From the NCBI GenBank assembly GCA_030696155.1, contig JAUYSY010000002.1:1-39236 (forward strand): a DNA stretch of 39,236 bases, read 5' to 3'. The translations under genes were made by a program, and so were the position numbers. The notes beneath the pieces were generated by a model. The model saw only the letters and a program-made list of their open reading frames with translations, did not search any database and was not told where the DNA came from. Positions 17,776 to 26,400 of the stretch are shown piece by piece. Position 1 is the stretch's first letter, and every line of letters begins with the position of its first letter. This DNA comes from Alphaproteobacteria bacterium (lineage in GTDB: Bacteria; Pseudomonadota; Alphaproteobacteria; JAUXUR01).

Positions 17776-18765
17776 ATGACAGTAACACACAAAACAAAAG
17801 TTCTTGTTATTGGTAGTGGGCCTGCAGGATATACTGCGGCAATTTATGCAGCGCGCGCTAACTTAAAACCCATACTAGTGGCTGGTTATGAATCGGGTGG
17901 CCAATTAATGTTAACAACAGATGTCGAAAATTATCCTGGTTTTGCCAAACCAATCCAAGGCCCTTGGCTGATGAATGAAATGCGCGAACAGGTTTTAGCT
18001 TTAGGCACCGAACTACATGATGACTACATTTCATCTGTTGATTTTTCAACACGTCCCTTCAAAGCAATCGGTGAAAGTGGCAAAACCTATATCGGTGAAA
18101 CAATCATTATTGCCACAGGCGCTCAAGCACGCTGGCTTAATATTGAAAGTGAAGCAACATTTCGCGGTTTTGGTGTTTCAGCATGTGCGACATGCGATGG
18201 TTTTTTCTTTAAAAATAAAGAAGTTGCAATTGTTGGTGGCGGTAATACGGCCGTTGAAGAAGCTATTTACCTAACGAATTTTGCCAGCAAAGTAACACTT
18301 ATTCACAGACGTGATACGTTACGTTCTGAAAAAATATTACAAGAAAGATTATTCGCCAATCCCAAAATATCTGTTCTTTGGAATCACACTATTGAAGAAT
18401 TTTTAGGCAATGATTCCCCTAAAGAGCTCACAGCACTCAAAGTAAAAAACATTAACACAAATGAAACATCCATCTTAAATGTATCAGGTACCTTTATTGC
18501 CATTGGGCATGATCCTGCGACAAAATTATTTAAAGATAAAATTGAAATGGATCATGAAAACTATATTGTAACAAAACCTGATTCTACTGCAACAAATGTT
18601 CCAGGAATATTTGCAGCAGGAGATGTTAAGGATAAAATATTTAGACAAGCAGTTACTGCCGCTGGCATGGGTTGTATGGCAGCACTTGAAGCCGATAAGT
18701 TCTTAGTGCATGAAGTTGAATCAAAAGAGACAAAAACAAAAAACTATGCTAATATTCAGCAATAA
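17776..18765 (+). CDS. trxB: Thioredoxin-disulfide reductase
   Basis: The 329-residue flavoprotein has all TrxB landmarks. These are the FAD-binding VIGSGPAGYTAAIYAARA (11-28), the redox-active CATC (C137 and C140) in VSACATCDG, the NADPH-binding VGGGNTAVEEA (153-163) with HRRD (177-180) for the 2'-phosphate, and the second FAD motif GIFAAGDV. It reduces thioredoxin using NADPH in the cytoplasm. AAAGGAGAA lies just before the ATG. A likely terminator stem-loop follows at 18796-18841. The peroxiredoxin at 38.0-38.5 kb may be one end user of this pathway. Confidence 0.97.
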   Translation: MTVTHKTKVLVIGSGPAGYTAAIYAARANLKPILVAGYESGGQLMLTTDVENYPGFAKPIQGPWLMNEMREQVLALGTELHDDYISSVDFSTRPFKAIGESGKTYIGETIIIATGAQARWLNIESEATFRGFGVSACATCDGFFFKNKEVAIVGGGNTAVEEAIYLTNFASKVTLIHRRDTLRSEKILQERLFANPKISVLWNHTIEEFLGNDSPKELTALKVKNINTNETSILNVSGTFIAIGHDPATKLFKDKIEMDHENYIVTKPDSTATNVPGIFAAGDVKDKIFRQAVTAAGMGCMAALEADKFLVHEVESKETKTKNYANIQQ

Positions 18766-18795
18766 ATGTGCTGCAACATGATTTTTACTAATAAC

Positions 18796-18841
18796 GTCAC
18801 CAAAATTATTTTAAATGATTATCTTGGTGACTTATTATCTC
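18796..18841 (+). terminator. Stem-loop downstream of trxB
   Basis: GTCACCAA (18796-18803) pairs perfectly with TTGGTGAC (18834-18841) around an AT-rich loop that can extend the stem with mismatches. It lies 30 bp after the trxB stop and is followed by a moderately T-rich stretch. It could end the trxB transcript, but the long loop makes this uncertain. Confidence 0.4.
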
Positions 18842-18865
18842 TAATTTTTCAACAATTCATTTAAA

Positions 18866-19468
18866 ATGTTTGATCCTTATATCCGCCCCCTCATTGATCC
18901 ACCCTTAAATCATATTGGCAAAAAAATTGCATCATACAATATTAATGCTAATATCATTACCCTCATAGGCTTTACCTTAGGATTAAGCACAATCTTATTT
19001 ATTTACTTCGAGAATTATTATATAGCAGCGTTTTTTTTAGCTTTAAACAGACTTTTTGATGGATTAGATGGTGCTGTAGCGCGTCAAAACACCCTTACTA
19101 ATTTTGGTGGTTTTCTTGATATTGTATGCGATTTTATTATATATGCGGGTATCGTTTTTGCTTTTGCCTTACTCAATGATGGCAACCAATTACCCGCTGC
19201 TTTTTTGATTTTCAGCTTTATTGGTCCCATCACGTCATTTTTGGCTTATGCTATTATTGCTGCCAAAAAAGATATAAATACCCAAAAACGAGGTAAAAAA
19301 TCATTTTATCATTTAGGTGGTATTTGCGAAGGCACTGAAACGGCCTTTATTCTTATTCTAATGTGCCTTATACCTGCGCACTTTCCTGAAATCTGTTATA
19401 TCTATGGGTTTTTATGCTGGTTAACAACGATTGGACGTATTTATTGCGCTTGGGTTGACTTTAGTTAA
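18866..19468 (+). CDS. CDP-alcohol phosphatidyltransferase family membrane protein
   Basis: The 200-residue integral membrane protein has the family signature D-x2-DG-x2-AR-x7-G-x3-D-x3-D in DGLDGAVARQNTLTNFGGFLD plus IVCD, whose aspartates bind metal and the CDP group. Several hydrophobic segments span the membrane. The family transfers a phosphatidyl group from CDP-diacylglycerol to an alcohol such as glycerol phosphate, serine, inositol or choline; the acceptor cannot be told here. The conserved start MFDPYIRPLIDPPL supports the chosen ATG although no clear ribosome-binding site precedes it. Its last 8 bases overlap the end of the convergent VTT gene. Confidence 0.88.
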   Translation: MFDPYIRPLIDPPLNHIGKKIASYNINANIITLIGFTLGLSTILFIYFENYYIAAFFLALNRLFDGLDGAVARQNTLTNFGGFLDIVCDFIIYAGIVFAFALLNDGNQLPAAFLIFSFIGPITSFLAYAIIAAKKDINTQKRGKKSFYHLGGICEGTETAFILILMCLIPAHFPEICYIYGFLCWLTTIGRIYCAWVDFS

Positions 19469-20150
19469 TTTTCTTCTTTTTGTAATATTTATACAAAACT
19501 GGCAATAATACCAAAATACCCAACCCAATAAATGCTAACAAAATTTTGGGCTCTAGTAGCAAATTTACTGAAAATTCTTCTTTTTGAAGAACATCATGCA
19601 GACCAACGCCGATAGATACATATACAAAAGAACCGGGCATTATCCCAAAAAATGTTCCCAAAATAAAAGTACGTAATGGAATTTGTAAAATGGCTGCAAC
19701 CAAATTAATCGCCACAAATGGAAAAATGGGAATAAGGCGTAATGTCAGCAAATAATAAGTTGCATTTTCCTTAAACCCTTTTTGCATTTTTTGAACCCAA
19801 GGGCCTGCTTTTTCTTTTATAAGATCCCGAGAAGCCAGCTTCGTACCTAAAAATAAAATAGTTGCACCAATAGTTGCTGCAGACACCACAAGAAAAGTGC
19901 CTAATATTTGGTTGAAAAAAAAACCACCCACCAAAGTCATAAAAGTTGCACCTGGGATTGATAAAGCAACAACTAAAATATAAAGCCCAACATAAATCAG
20001 AATAGCCATAATTTTGTTATTTAAAACATATAGCTCAAGCGTTTGTTGATTTTCTTTCAACACTGCAAAACTAAAATAATCGCGTAAGCCTGAAAACCAT
20101 GCAATGATTGCTAAAACAACAATCAACACTAAAGGCAGATATTTTTTCAC
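19461..20150 (-). CDS. TVP38/TMEM64 (VTT/DedA-like) family membrane protein
   Basis: The 229-residue protein has an N-terminal membrane segment, then the VTT domain with SIPGATFMTLVGGFFF and, after a re-entrant-type stretch, LRLIPIFPFVAINLVAA and FGIMPGSFVYV, and a final membrane helix followed by a basic tail (YKYYKKKKIN). VTT-domain proteins are linked to phospholipid scrambling and lipid-carrier transport. The start is GTG and overlaps the stop of the flavoprotein gene (GTGA, 20147-20150), so the two are translationally coupled. This VTT plus flavoprotein pairing recurs in proteobacteria, sometimes as a fusion. Confidence 0.88.
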   Translation of the reverse strand: MKKYLPLVLIVVLAIIAWFSGLRDYFSFAVLKENQQTLELYVLNNKIMAILIYVGLYILVVALSIPGATFMTLVGGFFFNQILGTFLVVSAATIGATILFLGTKLASRDLIKEKAGPWVQKMQKGFKENATYYLLTLRLIPIFPFVAINLVAAILQIPLRTFILGTFFGIMPGSFVYVSIGVGLHDVLQKEEFSVNLLLEPKILLAFIGLGILVLLPVLYKYYKKKKIN

Positions 20151-21589
20151 CGCGTCACCGACATTAAAAATTTAACTATTTTTTTGGTAAAAGGTGAAAA
20201 AATTTTATCTTTATAAAAACTACCCGCTAATTGTTTATGGATATCACTTAAAGTTGGATAAGGCACAATTGTATCGACAATCGTTCCAATTTTAAGATTA
20301 TTTTGTATTGCCATCACCCAAGGCATAATTAATTCACCTGCACTTACGCCTAAAATCGTAGCGCCCAGAATATGGCCTTTTGGGGTTACTAGTGCCTTAA
20401 TCTGACCTTCAATTCGTCTTTCTGCTTGCGCCCTATCATTCTGCGCAAATGACATTTCCAATACTTTGTATGCTTTTTGTCGTTTTATCAAATCAGATTC
20501 AAGCGCACCGATATGCGCAAGCTCTGGATCCGTATAAGTTACCCAAGGAATGGCACGTGTTTCAACTTTTTTACAAATCTTAAAAATCGTATTTCTAATC
20601 GCAATACCCGCATGATAACCCGCCACATGCGTAAATTGATACCCCCCTATACAATCACCGATCGCATAAACACGTTTATTTGTTGTACGAAGATATGCAT
20701 CAACAACAATGCTTTGTGGTGAGGCATTAATTTTAGCAACAGCTAAATTCAACGCACCAATATTAGGCCTTCGTCCTGTTGCTACAAGCACATGCGACGC
20801 TTGAAGTTCAACCATATTATTATCAGCATCGTTATAAGAAAAATATATTCTATTATCTTTTGATGTAATTGAATTTATAATGACGTGTTCTTTAATCTCA
20901 ATACCTTCTTGAATTAATATTTTTTTCAATTTTGACGTCATCTGCGGATCATCTTTAGGCAAGGCTGCAAAGGCTTCTAAAACTGTTACCCTAGAACCAA
21001 AACGTATAAAAGCTTGCGCCATCTCTATACCAATTGGCCCACCGCCTATAATCACAAGATGGTCCGGCAATACATCCAAATCAAAAATTGTTTCATTGGT
21101 TAAATACGAAATTGATGACAATCCAGGAATGGGTGGCACAAAAGGAATAGAACCTGTCGATAGAATAAATCGTTTTGCGTGAATCAAATAATGATCTGTT
21201 TCCAATGTATCCTGATCTACAAAGCTTCCTTTTTCTTGAATAACTTTAACACCTAAAGATTCAAAGCGTTCGACAGAATCATACGGCGCAATATTGGCAA
21301 TAATGTGATGGACATGTGCATGTACTTTCTTAAAATCTACCTTAGGTTTATCGACATTTAATCCAAAAATACTTGCTTCTTGAAAATGATGTTGCATTTT
21401 TGCGGCCGCAAGCAATGCCTTAGAAGGCACGCAGCCATAATTCAAACAATCTCCGCCCATTTTTCCTGATTCAACAAGAATAACAGTGGCACCCATTTGA
21501 GCTGCAGCTGCAGCAAAAGACAAACCACCAGAACCTGCGCCTATTACACAAAAATCACTTTTAAGGAGTTGCTTTTCTATTGGCGCCAT
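20147..21589 (-). CDS. FAD-dependent pyridine nucleotide-disulfide oxidoreductase
   Basis: The 480-residue protein has the class I disulfide oxidoreductase layout. FAD-binding VIGAGSGGLSFAAAA lies at residues 15-29, the redox-active pair C48 and C53 in GGDCLNYGCVPSKAL, the NAD(P)-binding VIIGGGPIGIEMAQAF, and the second FAD motif YAIGD. At the C-terminus the catalytic His-x4-Glu of lipoamide dehydrogenase is replaced by Y444...D449 (YPTLSD). This argues against true dihydrolipoamide dehydrogenase and places it with the mercuric-reductase-like group. The physiological substrate is unknown. GAGGT precedes the ATG. It forms an operon with the VTT gene, suggesting a membrane-linked redox function. 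Confidence 0.88.
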   Translation of the reverse strand: MAPIEKQLLKSDFCVIGAGSGGLSFAAAAAQMGATVILVESGKMGGDCLNYGCVPSKALLAAAKMQHHFQEASIFGLNVDKPKVDFKKVHAHVHHIIANIAPYDSVERFESLGVKVIQEKGSFVDQDTLETDHYLIHAKRFILSTGSIPFVPPIPGLSSISYLTNETIFDLDVLPDHLVIIGGGPIGIEMAQAFIRFGSRVTVLEAFAALPKDDPQMTSKLKKILIQEGIEIKEHVIINSITSKDNRIYFSYNDADNNMVELQASHVLVATGRRPNIGALNLAVAKINASPQSIVVDAYLRTTNKRVYAIGDCIGGYQFTHVAGYHAGIAIRNTIFKICKKVETRAIPWVTYTDPELAHIGALESDLIKRQKAYKVLEMSFAQNDRAQAERRIEGQIKALVTPKGHILGATILGVSAGELIMPWVMAIQNNLKIGTIVDTIVPYPTLSDIHKQLAGSFYKDKIFSPFTKKIVKFLMSVTR

Positions 21590-21732
21590 AAATACCTCGT
21601 TAAAAATGATCGTAATATATCCATCATTTCATTTTCAAACCAACGTATCAAGACAGAACATTTGTTCCTACGGCACATGATCTAATTTAAAAAAATTAAT
21701 TAAATCAACGTATTATTTTAATTGCAATCACA

Positions 21733-21762
21733 TTGACATTATATTACAGTAAGCCGCATTAT
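21733..21762 (+). promoter_or_regulatory. Candidate sigma-70-type promoter for the secreted HAD gene
   Basis: TTGACA (21733-21738) is a perfect -35 box; CATTAT (21757-21762) matches four of six -10 positions at 18-bp spacing. It lies about 130 bp before the HAD gene's ATG in the otherwise featureless AT-rich gap 21590-21894, where I see no gene. A second TTGACA at 21768 has no good -10 partner. Confidence 0.35.
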
Positions 21763-21894
21763 CTTTTTTGACAAAAAAAACATATAAATACAGCATGTTA
21801 TGTTATTCTTAAGCATTAAAAAACAATGATGTATTAATGTCAAAATAAAGATCGAACAACACAACAAAATATAAAATTATTATAAAGGTAAGAA

Positions 21895-22752
21895 ATGAAA
21901 AAAATCTTCTCCATAGCTTTATGCATCATATTAAATGCTCAAATAATAAATGCAGCAAAAAAAAGAGATATAAATACACTAGAAAACGAACAAGAAAACA
22001 CTGAACGTGAAAAAAAAATACAAAAAACTCAAAACATTAATGAAGAAATTAAAATTAAAAACATTAAACATTTTTTTGAAGAAATAAAAAAAATGTCATT
22101 AAATTTTGAAAAAACACTTTTTATATTTGATTTAGATGGCGTCATTACAAATCGATCACACCCCAACGCAAGATCAAAAAACAAGCAACAAATCAAACCA
22201 AGAGGCTCTATAATAGACTTAATTGCAATTCTTCATGAAACAGGTTCACACGTTATTGTATCAAGTGCCTGGAAAGACTTTAATGAAACCCTTCAAAGAG
22301 TAAACGGCTTAAATTTAGGTGAAATTCTTAATTTAAATCAAACATTTATCGTAAGTGATGCAAATTTAGAGACTAAATACTATCAAAATGGTAACCTTAT
22401 TTCTGTACGTTATAAAAGCAATGTAAATCAAGAATATTTTCCTCAAAAAGCACTTTCAGCCCATTACGCCTACCCTAATATTACATTTGAAAATGTGATC
22501 TTCATCGACGATACAAAAGATAACATTACTATTTTCCAAGAAGACATAAAAAAAATGGCTTATGCTAAAAATGCCCATATCCACCTTTTTTGTTTATCAA
22601 AAATAAATGGCGCTAATAAACCAGAAGATATTATTTCTTCTGAAGATCTAGAATCATTTAAAGCATCATTTTTATCTAAAACAACAGAATATTCAATACA
22701 TGATGATGCCACAAACGAAAACCAAGAAAATGAACAAACCAACGGTAATTAA
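21895..22752 (+). CDS. Secreted HAD-superfamily protein, DUF2608-like
   Basis: The 285-residue protein has a signal peptide (MKKIFSIALCIILNAQIINA, cleavage near residue 20), a charged linker (21-65), and a HAD-type phosphatase fold. Motif I is FIFDLDGV with nucleophile D79 and D81, motif II is the Ser in IVSSAW (123-124), motif III is likely K185 in PQKALSAH, and motif IV is FIDDTKDN with D205 and D206. All catalytic positions are present, so activity is plausible. It resembles DUF2608 proteins, which occur in several amoeba-associated bacteria. The C-terminus is acidic and Asn/Gln-rich. AAAGGT precedes the ATG. The substrate is unknown. Confidence 0.8.
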   Translation: MKKIFSIALCIILNAQIINAAKKRDINTLENEQENTEREKKIQKTQNINEEIKIKNIKHFFEEIKKMSLNFEKTLFIFDLDGVITNRSHPNARSKNKQQIKPRGSIIDLIAILHETGSHVIVSSAWKDFNETLQRVNGLNLGEILNLNQTFIVSDANLETKYYQNGNLISVRYKSNVNQEYFPQKALSAHYAYPNITFENVIFIDDTKDNITIFQEDIKKMAYAKNAHIHLFCLSKINGANKPEDIISSEDLESFKASFLSKTTEYSIHDDATNENQENEQTNGN

Positions 22753-22774
22753 TATTATTATCAAAAACAACCTA

Positions 22775-22803
22775 TTGACATTGAACGCTTAAAAGCATAA
22801 CAA
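22775..22803 (+). promoter_or_regulatory. Likely promoter of RNase P RNA
   Basis: TTGACA (22775-22780) is followed after 17 bp by TAACAA (22798-22803), a weak -10. It lies immediately before the predicted RNA start at about 22809, exactly the expected distance. Confidence 0.55.
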
Positions 22804-22807
22804 CAAT

Positions 22808-23200
22808 AGACCAGAAGATTGGATGACTGCTCTTGAAACTCAAGAGAGGAAAGTCCGGGCTCCATGGAATGAAGATGCCGGATAATGCCCGGCGGGGGAT
22901 AAAACCCTTAGGGAAAGTGCCACAGAAAACAAACCGCCTATTTGATATCCTAGGATATCATGCAAGGTAAGGGTGAAAAGGCGAGGTAAGAGCTCACCGC
23001 GATGCTTGTAAAAGGATCGGCATGGTAAACCCCATCTGGAGCAAGACCAAATAGAGAGAGCATGATTCAAGCAATTGATCAGGCGTATTCCACGCTGTTC
23101 TCTGGGTAGGTTGCACGAGATGTTTGGTAACAAGCATCCTAGATGAATAGTCATCGCCTTGTAAAAGGTACAGAACCCGGCTTATAGATCTTCTGGTTTA
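22808..23200 (+). ncRNA. rnpB: RNase P RNA, bacterial type A
   Basis: The ends form a perfect 10-bp P1 helix, ACCAGAAGAT (22810-22819) with ATCTTCTGGT (23188-23197). Between them are conserved type A blocks: GAGGAAAGTCCGGGCTCCA near the 5' end, ATGCCGG...CCGGCGGG, AGGGAAAGTGCCACAGAAA, GGTAAGGGTGAAAAGGCGAGGTAAGAG (here named by its landmarks GGTAAGGGTG and GGTAAGAGCTCACCG), the ATGGTAAACCCC segment, and ACAGAACCCGGCTTATAGA at the 3' end. It is the catalytic RNA that trims tRNA 5' leaders. The size of about 390 nt is normal. A 104-codon antisense frame inside it is not a gene. Confidence 0.97.
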
Positions 23201-23431
23201 ATTTAACAATTCACTTTACATTCTTATTTCCTTTAAATTTCAAATATAATTGATTAAAACAACCCATTAAAAGAAATAAAATTTTCTTTATTTCTCAACA
23301 AGTTAAAAACAAACACCATATATATTTGATTATATTAAAATAATGAAACTTATTATAATTATTTACTTGCTTTTTTATTTATGTTAGTGTACATCAAATA
23401 ATTTTTTAAATATTATAATTGGAGTAAAATA

Positions 23432-26400
23432 ATGAAGAAAATATTTTTTTGTTTATCATTGTGTTATACTTTTGTTTCTTGTTCATTATTAGCAAACCCT
23501 GCCAATGATCCAAATCAAAAACTGGGAAAACGTCAACAAAATATTACTGAAAATACTAAAAATAAAAAAGTTGTAAATTTAAAAAACATATTAATAGAAG
23601 AAGTTAACGGCGAAACAGATTTAGAAGGTTTTTTTAAAACTTATGACAAAGAAGAAATATTTAAAGCAGCAGAATCATTGCTTTTAGATATAGATCATGC
23701 CAATTATATGCAAGCATTTTTAATTAATATTACAAACACCCCCAATTTAAACTTAGATTTAAAATTAAAAGCTGCCAACATACTTTGGAATAGTAATTAC
23801 ACAGATTTTTTAAGCCAACAATACATTCATAAAACAGCTGCAATAAGCGCATATGGTGAAATTACAATTTTTTTAATTCAAAAAAAAGATATAAACTTTT
23901 ACCCTATATTAAATTGGTTATTAAACACATCTGTAGCTAATTATGAGAACGTTTTTATAACATTATGTAAAATCCATTACTTTTTTAATGCTTCAATTAA
24001 AGAAAACAATTGGATGGACGAATATGGAAATAATTTATTCGAACATACAAAATTACGCACAAAGACATATTCATCTATTTATAAAATCAAAAATCAAAAT
24101 TGGACACCTTTAGATTACTCAAATGCAAATAACTTCATTCTCGAAATATGGCAGAAAGTCGATATTGATACATTGCTTAAACAATATCAAAAAATTGCGC
24201 ACCAAAAATGGTCAGGAAGTGAATGTCTAAATATTCTTATGGCAATCGTCAACATTAAACCATCGGGATGGAATGATGTATTGGACACAACAAAAAAACT
24301 TATCCATCCTAATTGGTCTAGCGACGATATTAATAAATTAATTGCTAATATATCTAAGATTGATATCAATGAAGATTTTAATACCCTAAGCACTCAAATT
24401 ACAACCATTCTACCTGCGGAATACTCAGTAGAAGATTGCATAAGATCCATTAATGTAATTAAAAACATAAAACAAGAGAGACGAGAAACTGTTACCAACG
24501 TTGTAAAATCACTTTTACAACAAGATTGGCCATGCGATGATATTAATAAATTGATTGACCATATAGCTAACATTAATATCGATGAAAATCTTAATACCCT
24601 AAGTGCTTACGCTACAACTATTCTACCTACAAAATGCTCAGTAAAAGACTGCATGCACTTAATTTGGGCAGTTAAAAACATAAATACAGAGAAACGTGAA
24701 AATGTTATTAACATCGTAAAATCACTTTTTCAAGCAGATTGGTCTAGCGAAAATATTTATGAATTAATTAATAATATCGACAAAATTAATATCGATGAAT
24801 ATCTTAATACCCTAAGCGCCCAAGTTACAAATATTCTACCTGCGAAATACTCAAAAGAAGATTGCTTAAAATTAATTAACGCAGTTGAAAATATAAAACC
24901 GTCAGGACGAGAGGATGTTATTAACGTCGTAAAATCACTTTTACAACCAGATTGGACTATTAAAAAATTAATAAAATTAATTGATGTTGTAAAAGATTTC
25001 CCAACAGATGAAGACTTCAATACATTAATTGATTGTTTTAAAAGATTTGGATTTGAAAAATATTCACTTAAAGAATGTAAAAAACTACTTATAGAAATTC
25101 AAGATATTAAAAAAGAATATAGAGAGAAATTAATTGATTTCGTAAAAGAGATCGCCGAACCTAACTGGAGCATTTTTATGTATAAAAGTGTTATAGTTAA
25201 CACAAACAAAACCAGTAATTTAAATTTTTTAAATTTTTATTCATTTTTATTTAAAAAAATTAAAAAATCAAATAATTTTGAAGAAAAAATAAAATATTCA
25301 GAAAAAAATTTATATTCACTAATAGAAATTGAATATGAAATCAATCAAGAAATGTTTGATCTATATATTAAAGCAACAAATGATTTATTATCAGAAAATA
25401 ATTTAGTATCCGGTAGTTTTCTTACAACTTTTTTACTCATTGCGGCACTCAAACCTGAAACAGATAATGACATCAAAAAAATTAAATTTTGGAGAAAACT
25501 CATAACTTCTTATTCAGACCATCAACTTTTATCAATTTTCAAAAGAGCCTTAGAAATAAAAGAAGAAAAACTAAATATTATAGACCAATTCAAAAATGAA
25601 ATTACATTAGGACATTGTGACGCAAGTGAAGAAATAGGATTGTTTTCAAAAATTTCTGAAATTAGTAATGATGATGATATAAAATATATAGTTTTTTGCA
25701 TTACCGAAAACAAATATATATCTTATTATGAAAAAATATACTTGATTAATACCTTTATAAAAATTGGTATTGACAAATGGAAGATTCTTCATAACAACGT
25801 AAACAAGATTGTTTCGCATTTTTCAAGTCTACATCCGAATAATACGAAACATGAATACGGAAGCCTATATAGCAATCTAATAAAATTTTTTATAAATATT
25901 GATGAAGACAAATTTGAAAATATAATCAGCGAAACAAATGATATTATTTCGCAGAAAGAAAATTTACATTACTCTCATATCTGGCCTATCGCTACTTTTG
26001 TTTCAAAAATTAAAAATAAAGAAATAATTTCACATATATGGAATTCTATAAAGGATCTTAAGCCAATGGACTTGAAACCTTTTAAGGAAATAATAAAATT
26101 TTTTCCGAAAGATTTTGATTTTTATATCAAAAAATATATTACCTACTGCAAAGAAAGCGAAGCATATGAAGATGAAGACAATGCTTGGCATAAATTCATT
26201 TGTATATACAAGTTTGATAGAAAAAAATTTTTATATTTTATTGACACTCTTTTAATGTTTCCTGAAGAAAAACGTATGGATATCGCAAATCTTATTTTTT
26301 CACCAAATATTGGACTAAAAAAAATATTAAATGATGACGGTGAAGATGAAGATGATGAACGTATTTATATTTCTGCTAATTTATTAAATATTTATCAAAA

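Noticed and set aside
22840-23154. 104-codon minus-strand frame
   Set aside because: It is antisense to the conserved RNase P RNA.
23432-23500. Lipoprotein processing of the 1428-residue protein at Cys17
   Set aside because: FVSC is a poor lipobox, and a good signal peptidase I site (LLA|NP) follows directly; kept only as a minor alternative.
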